The notes beneath the pieces were generated by a model that worked only from the letters and a program-made list of their open reading frames with translations, did not search any database and was not told where the DNA came from. Position numbers and translations under genes: made by a program. 64,000 nt of DNA from JAPLJC01 sp963697965. GTDB taxonomy: Bacteria > Desulfobacterota > Desulfobaccia > Desulfobaccales > 0-14-0-80-60-11. Of this stretch, positions 50,530 through 60,244 are shown one piece after another; the stretch's first letter is position 1, and every line of letters starts with the position of its first letter. The DNA lies in assembly GCA_963697965.1 (NCBI GenBank), contig OY969108.1, positions 310,001 to 374,000 of the forward strand. The letters are read 5' to 3'.

Positions 50530-52599
50530 TTATTGGGTGGTAATCCGGGAGAAGTCGGCCATCCGCAAAAAGGTGGCGCTGATGCGGGCCAGCAGGCTCA
50601 AGCGGTTTTGGCGCAGACGCTCGTCCTCCGCCATCACCATGACTTTATCGAAATAGGCGTCCACCGGCCCCCTGAGATTAGCCAGGGCCTTTAAGGCCGC
50701 GGGGTAATCCCGTTTCTCCAGGGCCTCGGCCACCTCGCCCTCCATCACCAGGGTGGCTTCCAGGAGCAGCCTTTCTTCCGGGTATTCCAGCAATAATTCG
50801 TCAACTGCGCCGGCCTCGCACCCCCGGGAGATGTTGATCACCCGCTTGAAGGCCACCGCCAGGGCGGGGAAATCGGGGCTGCGGCGAAAGTCTTCCAGCG
50901 CCCTGGCCTTGGCGACTGCTTCTTCGACATCGCGTAATCCCGTGGCCAGAACCGCGGCCACAGTCTCAAATTCGAGACCCTCCCCCACCAGCCGATGGTG
51001 TAAGCGGGTCTGGAAGAAATCGAGAACTTCGCAAAGGACTTCCTGGGGTTCACGGTTTAACTTGTCTCTTAGTAGTTCCAGGCTCTGGCCAATGGCGTCC
51101 TGAAGGTCGATACGGAGGTCGTTGGCATCGATGATATTAATGATGGCTAAGGCATGCCGCCGCAAACCATACTGATCCGCCGTGCCGGTGGGTTTGAGAC
51201 CCACCCCGAAGAAGCCGCAGATGGTATCGAGCCGGTCAGCTATGCCGATCAAGGAACCGATCAGGTCTGGAGGCAGGATATCATCGGCGTGGCGGGGCAG
51301 GTAATGGCTAAAGAGGGCGGCGGCCACGGTAGGGGCCTCGCCGTCCAACAGGGAGTATTTTTCGCCCATCACCCCCTGGAGGGTGGGGAATTCCCCCACC
51401 ATCTCCGTGGTGATGTCGGCCTTGGCCAAAGTTGCGGCCCGGCGCACCTGGTCAGCCAGGGCCGGGGCTAGCTTCCGGGCTAGTGAGACCGCCAGCTCCC
51501 GGAAGCGCTCCATCTTCTCATAAGAGGTGCCCAACAGGGAGTGGAACATCACCCCTTTCAGGGCCTCCACCCTATTTTCCAGGGGTATCTTGCGGTCAAC
51601 CTCGTAGAAATACATGGCGTCGCTGAGACGGGCCCGCAGCACCCGTTGGTGGCCCCGGCGCACCAGGTTGGGGTCCCGGGCCAGGGTGTTGTTCACCGCG
51701 ATGAAGTGGGGGAGGAGCTTCCCGTCCAGGCCCCGCAGGGAGAAATAGCGCTGGTGCTCCCGCATGGAAGTAATGAGGACCTCATCGGGGAGCTGCAGAA
51801 ATTTTTCGTCAAAGTTGCCCACCACCACCGAGGGATATTCCACCAGGAAGGTATTCTCCTCCAGCAACCCCGGGTTGGGCGCCACTTCGCCGCCCACCCC
51901 GGCCGCGGCCTGGGCCAACTCCTTCTCCAGGTGCGCCCGGCGAGCCGCCGGGTCCACCAGGACGTGGGCTGCCTCCAGGCCGGCGACATAGGTTGCCGCG
52001 TCCTTAACCCCAATGGCGTGGGGCGCCAGGAAGCGGTGGCCATAAGTTACCGGACCGCTGGTCACCTCCGCCAGAGAGAAGGGCACCACCTCACCCTGGA
52101 AAAGGGCCAAAATCCAGTGGATGGGCCGGGCAAAGGTGAACTGCAGGTCTCCCCAATGCATGGACTTGGGGAAACTCAAGGCCATGATGAGGTCCGGCAG
52201 GATCTCTTGCAGGCAATCGAGGGCGGGCCGGCCGCTGACACTCTTGCTCACGGCCAGATAGATCCCCCGGGGGGTGTCCAACTCCACCAGGTCGGTCACG
52301 GCCACCCCCTGGCCTTTGGCGAAGCCCAGGGCCGCGGCGGTGGGCTGGCCGTGGGCGTCCAGGGCCACCGCCTTGGGAGGCCCGATGATCTCCTGCACCG
52401 CCACCGCCTGGCTGGCTGGCAGGTCCCGGGCCACCAGGGCGAGGCGCCGGGGGGTGCCCCAGGCGGAAATCTCGCCGGCCCCGAGGCGGGCCTGCTCCAA
52501 CCTGTGGCGCAAGCCCTGCGCCATTTCGTCGAGCACCGGCGGCAGAAAACGGGCCGGGATCTCCTCCGTGCCGATCTCCAATAGTAATTCGCTTCCCAT
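50530..52599 (-). CDS. glyS: Glycyl-tRNA synthetase beta subunit
   Basis: A 689-residue beta subunit of the tetrameric bacterial glycyl-tRNA synthetase. N-terminus LLLEIGTEEIPARFLPPVL; then YGHRFLAP and VNNTLARDPN; C-terminal anticodon-binding and DALR-like helical region with FFDKVMVM-type motif (VDAYFDKVMVMAED). It charges tRNA-Gly together with GlyQ. It is followed with 2 bp spacing by ftsY. Confidence 0.95.
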   Translation of the reverse strand: MGSELLLEIGTEEIPARFLPPVLDEMAQGLRHRLEQARLGAGEISAWGTPRRLALVARDLPASQAVAVQEIIGPPKAVALDAHGQPTAAALGFAKGQGVAVTDLVELDTPRGIYLAVSKSVSGRPALDCLQEILPDLIMALSFPKSMHWGDLQFTFARPIHWILALFQGEVVPFSLAEVTSGPVTYGHRFLAPHAIGVKDAATYVAGLEAAHVLVDPAARRAHLEKELAQAAAGVGGEVAPNPGLLEENTFLVEYPSVVVGNFDEKFLQLPDEVLITSMREHQRYFSLRGLDGKLLPHFIAVNNTLARDPNLVRRGHQRVLRARLSDAMYFYEVDRKIPLENRVEALKGVMFHSLLGTSYEKMERFRELAVSLARKLAPALADQVRRAATLAKADITTEMVGEFPTLQGVMGEKYSLLDGEAPTVAAALFSHYLPRHADDILPPDLIGSLIGIADRLDTICGFFGVGLKPTGTADQYGLRRHALAIINIIDANDLRIDLQDAIGQSLELLRDKLNREPQEVLCEVLDFFQTRLHHRLVGEGLEFETVAAVLATGLRDVEEAVAKARALEDFRRSPDFPALAVAFKRVINISRGCEAGAVDELLLEYPEERLLLEATLVMEGEVAEALEKRDYPAALKALANLRGPVDAYFDKVMVMAEDERLRQNRLSLLARISATFLRMADFSRITTQ

Positions 52600-52905
52600 G
52601 GGTTTCCCTCGTTAGCAGCCTGGAATGCGGTTATCTGTTTTCTGTTAAAAAAAAATCAAAGTCCAAGGCCCCTTGGCAGAAAACAGAAAACAGAAAACTG
52701 CCTCGACCGAATCTGCCTTTTAAGCTGATAGCTGACGGCTGAAAGCTGACCGCAATTTTTGGAAATTATATATTTGAATTCCTCAATTATCTTTTGTAGG
52801 GGCGGGGTTTCCCCGCCCAGGGCAAACCCACAGGCCAGAGGCCTGCGCCACTGAGACGCCGCCCCTACGGCCAAGATGGAATCGGGAGTCGAGTATATAA
52901 TTCCC
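52600..52905. repeat. Repeat-rich gap between glyQ and glyS
   Basis: No gene. It contains an interrupted AAACAGAAAACAGAAAAC tract (52679-52697), an AGCTGATAGCTGACGGCTG tract (52723-52750) and the palindromes GGGGCGGGGTTTCCCCGCCC (about 52800-52820) and AGGCCAGAGGCCT (52841-52853). Confidence 0.65.
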
Positions 52906-53775
<870 letters not shown>

Positions 53776-53944
53776 GCGGGCCCCCTCCCGGAGTGCAAAT
53801 ATCCTGCTAATCTACACAATTGAGCCCCAGGTTGTCAAGGATGGCCCCGGGCCGGTAGTGACTCAGTTTGAAATCCCTGGCTGGAAAAATCAAGGAGGGA
53901 ATTTCCCAACAATCTAAATGTTTCATCATGAAACATTATCAAGA

Positions 53945-53972
53945 AAATCAAAAAAGCGGCCTAGGGGCCGCT
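53945..53972 (-). terminator. Terminator of the toxin-antitoxin operon
   Basis: On the minus strand AGCGGCC, loop CCTA, GGCCGCT and then TTTTTGATTTT, 26 bp after the antitoxin stop. Confidence 0.75.
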
Positions 53973-53997
53973 GGAGTAACCACCAATAATTTATTGA

Positions 53998-54525
53998 TTA
54001 ATTAACTACACATTCTTGACCGGCTTTTTGGCCGAGGCTTTCAACAGGAAAGTTAATTGGAGATTCCTTTTGTCCTTTTTTAAGTTTTGGGAATATATCT
54101 TTAACAAGAGATTTAGCTATTTCATCAAATCCCATTGAGGTGGCATAAAAAAGCCGAATGAATCTATCTAATGATTCTGATGGTGTAGATTCTCCATTTT
54201 CCCATCTTGAAACAGTTACATTCCCCACACCAAGTTCTTTTGCAAAATACTTAGCCCTTAATCCCATATGTTTTCTAAGGAAACGAATCTCACGTCCAGA
54301 CAATTGATCTTCCTTTGCCAGTAAAATCATTCCAATCAATTTATGTAGTTCTTGAACATAAGGAATAAAAGCAAACTTCTCCCCACAATCACATTTAAAA
54401 ACTTCAACTCCTTGTAGCCAAACGTTTTGCAAACCTGATTCTGTATAGTGATATTTCCCCTTATGGGTTTTTCTCACTTTATGGCACGTAGGACAAACCA
54501 TATCTCTCATGACAAACTCACCCAT
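53998..54525 (-). CDS. YgiT/MqsA-type antitoxin (zinc finger plus helix-turn-helix)
   Basis: A 175-residue protein. The N-terminus has a zinc site CPTC (about residue 11) and CDCG (about 45), as in YgiT-type antitoxins. The XRE-like helix-turn-helix is in the middle (GREIRFLRKHMGLRAKYFAK, GVGNVTVSRWENGES). The tail is Lys-rich. It overlaps the toxin gene by 8 bp. It probably binds both toxin and its own promoter. Base composition is clearly AT-richer than the chromosome, suggesting recent acquisition. Confidence 0.85.
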   Translation of the reverse strand: MGEFVMRDMVCPTCHKVRKTHKGKYHYTESGLQNVWLQGVEVFKCDCGEKFAFIPYVQELHKLIGMILLAKEDQLSGREIRFLRKHMGLRAKYFAKELGVGNVTVSRWENGESTPSESLDRFIRLFYATSMGFDEIAKSLVKDIFPKLKKGQKESPINFPVESLGQKAGQECVVN

Positions 54526-54811
54526 GCACAGTTTTTACGAACAAAGAATTTTCATCTGCAAGGATTACCACTACGGACAGTGGTTCACCCTCTATGTCCA
54601 CATGAGAAACCTTAAATTTCATATCGGTATTTGGGTCGGGGAGATGAACCACCTTCCCCCAATTGAGAACATTCAGAATGTCTAGGAAGTCAACATTTCT
54701 CTCGGGCATACGCTCTTCCTTGCAATGTTTGCTAAGAGCCACGCCCAGCGAACCGGTTTTTGCAATTCTCCTAATCTGCGATTCGACCTTCTGAATATCT
54801 ACTATCATCAT
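54518..54811 (-). CDS. DUF4258-type putative toxin
   Basis: A 97-residue protein with the RelE-like DUF4258 pattern: ALSKHCKEERMPERNVDFLD (His and Arg of the family), ILNVLNWGKVVHLPDPNTDM and the strand LSVVVILADENSLFVKTV. It is the upstream partner of the YgiT-like antitoxin. mRNA cleavage is the expected action by family analogy. Two ATG codons start it (54811, 54808). Confidence 0.8.
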   Translation of the reverse strand: MMIVDIQKVESQIRRIAKTGSLGVALSKHCKEERMPERNVDFLDILNVLNWGKVVHLPDPNTDMKFKVSHVDIEGEPLSVVVILADENSLFVKTVHG

Positions 54812-55103
54812 CCTTTACCGAAAATCAAGGCGAAAAGTTAACCTGATGATAATTTTTTCAGTCAGTCATTGCCGATTGTCTCAATCCTGCCATGGGTAGA
54901 AATTATTATCAATCAAAAATATCAATTAGATAGGGCTGCGATTTCTTCCATGGTCCAGATATGGTCGGTCACTCCCGCTGCCATCGCCGGGGTCACTCTC
55001 AGGCTCTTAGGGATTCTCCCGAAGGGACTGTTGGCAAGCGCAGCTTTTCGCCTGCCGCCTCAGGGCTCAGGCGCCCGGCCGGGGCCGGAGGCCAATAATC
55101 CCC
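54812..55103. other. Intergenic region upstream of tRNA-Val
   Basis: No gene supported. An open frame from 54869 runs into the tRNA and is not credible. The left half is AT-rich like the toxin-antitoxin operon, and the right half returns to GC-rich sequence. Confidence 0.45.
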
Positions 55104-55132
55104 TTGACGGCGCCCCGGCCAGGGGTTATATG
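55104..55132 (+). promoter_or_regulatory. Promoter of tRNA-Val
   Basis: TTGACG (55104-55109) and TATATG (55127-55132) are 17 bp apart, with a predicted start within 2 bp of the tRNA 5' end. Confidence 0.6.
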
Positions 55133-55140
55133 AAAATCAC

Positions 55141-55215
55141 AGGCACGTAGCTCAGGGGGAGAGCACTACCTTGACGCGGTAGGGGTCCGGGGTTCAAATC
55201 CCCGCGTGCCTACCA
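55141..55215 (+). tRNA. tRNA-Val (anticodon GAC)
   Basis: Acceptor AGGCACG/CGTGCCT, discriminator A and encoded CCA. D-arm GCTC...GAGC, anticodon stem CTACC/GGTAG with loop TTGACGC (GAC), T-arm CGGGGTTCAAATCCCCG. 75 nt. Confidence 0.95.
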
Positions 55216-55227
55216 TAGATTTTTTTC

Positions 55228-55261
55228 AGGGGTTGCGGTGAGAAGCCGCAACCCCTTTTTT
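55228..55261 (+). terminator. Terminator of tRNA-Val
   Basis: AGGGGTTGCGG / CCGCAACCCCT stem (11 bp, 7-nt loop) followed by TTTTT, 13 bp after the tRNA. Confidence 0.85.
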
Positions 55262-55300
55262 GGTTGGGTGAGCCGGCCGCATGCGTGCGGCCCAGGCGGG

Positions 55301-56458
55301 CTAGTCCACAAACAAGAGCGGCAGGCGGTCGGCTACCACCAGCCCCCGGGGGGTGGCCGCCACCCGGCCGTTCTCCAGCCGCAGCAGCCCCTCGTCCTGC
55401 AACCGGGACAGAACCCTACCCCAGCCGGGCTGGCTCTCAATGACTTTAAGGTCAACCCCTTCCCGGGTGCGAAAGCCCAGGTATACGGTTTCCAGGCGGA
55501 CCTGTTCCGGGGTGAGGGTTTCCCGGCCGGCCCGCGGCGCCCGCCCCGCGGCCAGGGCGGCAACATAAGCCGCCAGGCCGCGGTGATTCCACCAACGGCG
55601 GCCGCCCTGAAAGGAGTGAGCCGCGGGCCCCAGCCCCAGGTAAGATTGGCGCTGCCAGTACTTCAAGTTGTGGCGGCAGCGATACGACTCCCCCCGGGCA
55701 AAATTGGCCACCTCGTATTGAAGGAAGCCGCGGCCCGTAAGGAACTCGCAGGTGAGCAGGAACAAGGCGCGTTGGGTTTCTTCATCCGGGAGGGCGGCCT
55801 GGCCTCGCGCCGCCTGGCGGGACAACGGGGTCCCCGGGGCCAGGGTCAACTGGTAGCAGGAGAGATGCTCCGGGGCAGAGGATAGGGCCTGCTCCAGGGT
55901 TCGTAGCCAGGCGTCCGGCGTCTGCCCCGGCAGGCCGTAGATCAAGTCCAACCCGAGGTTCTCAAAACCCGCGGCCGGGATCAGCGAAACAGCCTCCAGG
56001 GTCTGCCCGGCCGTGTGCCGCCGTTTCAGGAAGGCCAGCTCCGCCTCATCAAAGGACTGCGCCCCCAGGCTCAGGCGGTTGACGCCCAGGTCCCGCCAGA
56101 GGCGCAGTTTTTCCGGGCTGATGTCGTCCGGGTTGGCTTCGAGGCTGAACTCGGTAACGGAGGCAAAAGAGAAATGGCGGCGCACTCCCTGGACAAGGGC
56201 GGCAATCTCTGCCCCGGAGAGCAGGGAGGGGGTGCCGCCGCCCAGGTAGAGGGTGTCAAAGGCGGCAAACTGGCCGCGGTAAAGCCGGGCCTCCTGTTCC
56301 AGGGCCTTAAGAAAAGCGGGGATCTGATCGGGTCCAGTGATGGAATAGAAATCGCAATACGGGCATTTGGTCCGGCAGAAGGGGACGTGGACGTAAAGAC
56401 CCGGGGGAGGGGCCAGGGGCCAGGGATCAGGGGTGAGGGAGTCAGGGCTCGGGCGCAT
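55301..56458 (-). CDS. hemW: HemW-type radical SAM protein
   Basis: A 385-residue radical SAM protein. YVHVPFCRTKCPYCDFYS holds the CX3CX2C cluster motif plus the extra Cys-to-Phe-type spacing of HemW. GGGTPSLL and LGAQSFDEAELAFLKRRH follow, then the C-terminal HemN domain (NFARGESYRCRHNLKYW). It is a haem chaperone or coproporphyrinogen oxidase-like enzyme; HemW is the better match than HemN because the N-terminal extension and second Cys pair are absent. Confidence 0.9.
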   Translation of the reverse strand: MRPSPDSLTPDPWPLAPPPGLYVHVPFCRTKCPYCDFYSITGPDQIPAFLKALEQEARLYRGQFAAFDTLYLGGGTPSLLSGAEIAALVQGVRRHFSFASVTEFSLEANPDDISPEKLRLWRDLGVNRLSLGAQSFDEAELAFLKRRHTAGQTLEAVSLIPAAGFENLGLDLIYGLPGQTPDAWLRTLEQALSSAPEHLSCYQLTLAPGTPLSRQAARGQAALPDEETQRALFLLTCEFLTGRGFLQYEVANFARGESYRCRHNLKYWQRQSYLGLGPAAHSFQGGRRWWNHRGLAAYVAALAAGRAPRAGRETLTPEQVRLETVYLGFRTREGVDLKVIESQPGWGRVLSRLQDEGLLRLENGRVAATPRGLVVADRLPLLFVD

Positions 56459-56476
56459 GGGAGGTCCCCTCTCAAT

Positions 56477-57100
56477 TTACTCCTCGTGTTCATAATCAGG
56501 GTCATTGACAGGGTAAAATCGCCCTTGGCCTCCATCCCTGATCTGATATTCACGACAAAAAGCTGTGCGACGTCTTATGTTGATGGTGTCTGTGTATTCG
56601 ATCCAACCCATCACATAGATACGCCAGCCCCCATTGCACGAAAAAATCATATCGCCTTCAGGCCCCATCCGCGCTCCGCTTTGAAAAATACCAGTAGCCG
56701 TTTCTCCAGGTTGAAGCTTTTTTCCAGTAAGGCCAGTTGGAATTGGATTTTCCCCCTCATATGGTCGTTCCATTGGCAGACCTTCGTTAGTCCAATGCAC
56801 AAGACAAGAACTATCGGTAATGTCTGCTGGCGTGCCACCAGCATTAACGACATAGAATTGACCTCCAACAAGATAACCTGCTGCAAATATTCTTGGTTGC
56901 GGGCCAGAAACCGGACGACCCTGCCTAACTACAACATTACGGACATGAAGTTTAGGGCGATGAGCTAACACAATGGTCTTATTTAAGTCTTCAGATTGTT
57001 TGTGGGCGACTATCCATAACATAACATTAGATATGACCAAAGATAATGTGAATACTGCGATTGCCGCAGTCGCAATAGCGACAATGGTGTTACTACACAT
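56477..57100 (-). CDS. Hypothetical protein with one N-terminal membrane helix
   Basis: About 207 residues from ATG 57100 (MCSNTIVA). One membrane helix (IAVFTLSLVISNVMLWIVA) is followed by a polar, probably periplasmic or cytosolic beta-rich domain (HRPKLHVRNVVVRQGRP, GYLVGGQFYVVNAGGTPADI, WRIYVMGWIEYTD). This pattern recurs in proteins of unknown function found on variable genomic islands. AT-richer than neighbours. Confidence 0.65.
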   Translation of the reverse strand: MCSNTIVAIATAAIAVFTLSLVISNVMLWIVAHKQSEDLNKTIVLAHRPKLHVRNVVVRQGRPVSGPQPRIFAAGYLVGGQFYVVNAGGTPADITDSSCLVHWTNEGLPMERPYEGENPIPTGLTGKKLQPGETATGIFQSGARMGPEGDMIFSCNGGWRIYVMGWIEYTDTINIRRRTAFCREYQIRDGGQGRFYPVNDPDYEHEE

Positions 57101-57117
57101 AGAGATAAGCCTTTTTC

Positions 57118-57300
57118 CTACATTGTAATGCGCAGGTTCCAGTCCAGGGTAAGATTGCAATCTTTTATCGGAAGCCGGAAACCGAAAACAGTCTTTTGAT
57201 TAGGCAGTATTAAAAAAGCGTCCAATTGCACATCAGGATAATGCTGCGACAAATCGAGCCAATGGTGCTGGAAGATTTCTGCATAATCATTTAGATTCAT
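57118..57300 (-). CDS. Small hypothetical protein
   Basis: About 60 residues from ATG 57300 (MNLNDYAEIFQHHWLDLSQH). It has no known motif, but its composition is protein-like. It lies 17 bp before the preceding membrane protein gene on the same strand, so the two may form a small AT-rich operon. Confidence 0.45.
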   Translation of the reverse strand: MNLNDYAEIFQHHWLDLSQHYPDVQLDAFLILPNQKTVFGFRLPIKDCNLTLDWNLRITM

Positions 57301-57815
57301 CTCCTCAGGCACGATTTTTCCGAGAAGCTATGGCAAAACCTGATTCCATGGTCATCCTGAACGATGCGAAGGACCTCAAGTCACTAAAAACACTAGATTC
57401 TTCGCTTCGCTCAGAATGACAATTTTGGGCAGACTGAGGTTTGGCAATAGCTTTCAGACCGGTGCGCCCGATACACCCTGGCTGGCCTTTAACTCATCCT
57501 GCAAATCTAACTTGCCCAAGCCGGAGCTTGGGAAAAAAATGGCGTTCGCAAGCAGGAGCTTGGGAACGAGATAAGAAGGACCTCAAGTCTCTAAAAATAC
57601 TAGATTCTTCGCTTCGCTCAGAATGACAATTCAACAATGGGTGACATTCCCGGGATACCATTAATGGTGCGTAAGACGCACCCTACAAAAACTAGGCACC
57701 CTATAAAAGCAATCTGGAGGCAGGGGCAGCCTCTAGTCCAGGATATAGACCGCCGCCTTTAACCGAAAACCGAAAACCGAAGACTGGAATTTGGAAAATG
57801 GAAACTGAAAACCGT
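57301..57815. repeat. Cluster of dispersed repeats
   Basis: No gene. Two copies of GAAGGACCTCAAGTC ... CTAGATTCTTCGCTTCGCTC AGAATGACAATT lie at 57367-57424 and 57567-57630. Between them are two AAGC(C/A)GGAGCTTGGGAA units (57519-57573). GGTGCGTAAGACGCACC is at about 57666, and AACCGAAAACCGAAAACCGA tandem units are at 57761-57785. Confidence 0.75.
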
Positions 57816-59615
57816 CTATTTTTCACCTTCGGTCTTCAGCACCGCCACAAAGGCGCTCTGGGGAATCTCCACGGCGCCCACCATCTTCATGCGTTTCTTG
57901 CCGGCCCTCTGTTTCTCCAGGAGCTTCCGTTTCCGGGTGATGTCGCCGCCGTAGCACTTGGCGGTGACGTCCTTCCTGAAGGCCGAGATGGTGGCGCGGG
58001 AGATGATCTGGCCGCCGACGGCCCCCTGGATGGCGATCTTGAACTGCTGCCGGTGGATCTCCGCGGCCAGCCGGTCGCAGACCCGCACGCCCCAATCCCG
58101 GGCGCGCTCCCGGTGGACGATCATGGAAAGGGCGTCCACCTTTTCGTGGTTCACCAGGATATCGAGTTTCACCAGGTCGCTATCCCGGTAATCGAGGAGT
58201 TCGTAATCGAAAGAGCCATAGCCCTGGGTGATGGTTTTGAGGCGGTCGTAAAAATCGATGATCACCTCGGAGAGCGGCATCTCGAAGGTGATCTCCACCC
58301 GGCCGGGGGAGGGGTAGAGGAAGCGGGAGTTGCCCCCGCGGCGCTCCAGGCAGAGCTTCATCACCGCGCCCACAAAGCGCTCCGGGATAAGGATATGGGC
58401 CCGGATGAAGGGTTCCCTGGACCCCTGGATGCTGCTGGGGTCGGGGTAGTGCATGGGGTTGTCCACCGGGATTTCGCGGCCGTCCGCCAGGATGAACTCA
58501 TAGCGGACCCCGGGGACGGTCATGATGATGGTCTGGTCAAACTCCCGTTCCAGCCGCTCCTGAACGATCTCCAGGTGCAGCAGCCCCAGGAAGCCGCAAC
58601 GGAAGCCCAGGCCCAGGGCGGCGGAGGCGTCCTTCTGGTACACCAGGGCGGCGTCGTTCAATTTATACTTCTCCAGGGCCTCGGCCAGGCCCTGGTAGTC
58701 GTCCGCGGACAGGGGATAGAGGGAGGCGAAGACCACCGGCTTCACCTCCTTAAAGCCGGGCAGCGGCCGGGCCGCGGGCTGCTGGTCCAGGGTGATGGTG
58801 TCTCCGATCCTGGTGTCGCTTACCGTTTTGATGGCGGCGATCAGATAGCCCACCATGCCGGCGGTCAGTTCCGGGCGCGGCTCCCGTTGCAGCCGGAAGA
58901 TGCCCACCTCTTCCACCTTGTGGACCCCCTGGTAGGACATGAGGCGGATCAAGTCGCCGGGCTGGACCCGGCCATCGAAGACGCGGCAGGAGACGATGGT
59001 GCCCCGGTAGGGGTCGTAGTTGGCGTCGAAGATCAGGGCCGACAGGGGTTCCGACTGGCTGCCCCGGGGGGGCGGAATCCGGGCCACGATGGCCTCCAGG
59101 ACCTCGTCGATGCCGATCCCCTCCTTGGCGGAGCAGAGGATGGCCAGCTCCGGGTCCAGGTCCAATTCCCGGTCCATCTGCTCCTTGACCCCTTCGATGT
59201 CCGCGGCGGGCAGATCGATCTTGTTGATCACCGGGATGATGGTGAGGTCGTGCTCCATGGCCAGGTAGAGATTAGCCAGGGTCTGGGCCTCCACCCCCTG
59301 GGAGGCGTCTACCAGGAGCAGCACCCCCTCGCAGGAGGCCAAGGCCCGGGAGACCTCGTAAGAGAAATCGACGTGGCCCGGGGTGTCGATGAGGTTCAGT
59401 TCGTATTCCAGGCCGTCGGCGGCGGTGTAGGGCAGGCTGATGGTATTGCTCTTGATGGTGATGCCCCGCTCCCGTTCCAGGTCCATGGTGTCCAGGAGCT
59501 GGTCGCGGAACTGGCGCGCCTCGACCATGCCGGTCCGCTGGATGAGCCGGTCCGCCAGGGTGGACTTGCCGTGGTCGATATGGGCGATGATGCTGAAGTT
59601 GCGAAGATTGGGCAT
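57816..59615 (-). CDS. lepA: Elongation factor 4 (back-translocating ribosomal GTPase)
   Basis: A 599-residue translational GTPase. G1 is IIAHIDHGKSTLADRL, the switch II DTPGHVDFSYEVSRAL, and G4 is VINKIDLPAAD. The LepA-specific C-terminal domain ends AKCYGGDITRKRKLLEKQRA, GKKRMKMVGAVEIPQSAF. Full length for the family. It acts on stalled or mis-translocated ribosomes. Confidence 0.97.
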   Translation of the reverse strand: MPNLRNFSIIAHIDHGKSTLADRLIQRTGMVEARQFRDQLLDTMDLERERGITIKSNTISLPYTAADGLEYELNLIDTPGHVDFSYEVSRALASCEGVLLLVDASQGVEAQTLANLYLAMEHDLTIIPVINKIDLPAADIEGVKEQMDRELDLDPELAILCSAKEGIGIDEVLEAIVARIPPPRGSQSEPLSALIFDANYDPYRGTIVSCRVFDGRVQPGDLIRLMSYQGVHKVEEVGIFRLQREPRPELTAGMVGYLIAAIKTVSDTRIGDTITLDQQPAARPLPGFKEVKPVVFASLYPLSADDYQGLAEALEKYKLNDAALVYQKDASAALGLGFRCGFLGLLHLEIVQERLEREFDQTIIMTVPGVRYEFILADGREIPVDNPMHYPDPSSIQGSREPFIRAHILIPERFVGAVMKLCLERRGGNSRFLYPSPGRVEITFEMPLSEVIIDFYDRLKTITQGYGSFDYELLDYRDSDLVKLDILVNHEKVDALSMIVHRERARDWGVRVCDRLAAEIHRQQFKIAIQGAVGGQIISRATISAFRKDVTAKCYGGDITRKRKLLEKQRAGKKRMKMVGAVEIPQSAFVAVLKTEGEK

Positions 59616-59935
59616 TCTTGAGTTTTTGTCCAGGGGTCCGTAAGGATAATTTAATCAATTAGTTATTTTACAGGTTCTAGGGACAGCCGTCTACTGGCAG
59701 GATTGATAAACCGGAGGAGACTCCGCAAAATTCAATCGAGTTGCCGCCGGGGTCCGGCAAGGCTGGCAGGGGGTTGCCAAAAGAAAATTTTATGGTTAGG
59801 GCTTCTTATAAACGATATAATATACAAAGGCTCCCGGAGGCGTTGCCATTTTCGGCCCGGGGCCATGGGGGAGGCGGCGGCAGTTCGTAGGCGGCGTCTC
59901 CAGAGGGAAAATCAACTATCACAGAGGCTGATCTC
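59616..59935. other. Upstream region of lepA and of a small gene
   Basis: No gene. It should carry divergent promoters. AT-rich stretches lie at 59640-59680 and 59790-59825. Confidence 0.4.
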
Positions 59936-60154
59936 ATGGACGAATACGGTTTTGATTTTGACTGGACCCCCGAGCCCCGGAAACCCATCACCGCGGTGCT
60001 GCCCCACCCCGGCCACGGCCGGCTGGTGGAGAAAATCATGTTGATGATCAACCACACCATCTGCTTTCAGGGGAGCCTCTACACCCTGAGCTGGCGGGAT
60101 GGCGACGTCGCTTTTTATCAGCCGGCCTTTATCCAGGCCTGTTGCCTCCCTTGA
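59936..60154 (+). CDS. Small hypothetical protein
   Basis: A 72-residue frame (MDEYGFDFDWTPEPRKPITA, VEKIMLMINHTICFQGSLYT, LSWRDGDVAFYQPAF). The composition is protein-like. There is a weak ribosome site (AGAGG, 10 bp upstream). No family recognised. Confidence 0.5.
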   Translation: MDEYGFDFDWTPEPRKPITAVLPHPGHGRLVEKIMLMINHTICFQGSLYTLSWRDGDVAFYQPAFIQACCLP

Positions 60155-60240
60155 AGATAGTGAGCAGTGAGCAGTAACCAGTGATCAGTGAAGGGAGCAT
60201 CTGGTCCAACTGGCTACTGGCTACTGACTACTGAAGGGCA
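60155..60240. repeat. CAGTGAGCAGT tandem tract
   Basis: Degenerate AGTGAGCAGTGAGCAGTAAC and CTGGCTACTGGCTACTGACT units between the small gene and the site-2 protease stop, the same family as at 39133. Confidence 0.7.
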
Positions 60241-60244
60241 GTCC

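Noticed and set aside
54869..55150. 93-residue plus-strand open frame
   Set aside because: It runs through the tRNA-Val promoter into the tRNA and has no ribosome site.
57798..59621. 607-residue plus-strand open frame opposite lepA
   Set aside because: Antisense shadow; composition is biased (Gly, Asp, Val, His) and it has no ribosome site.
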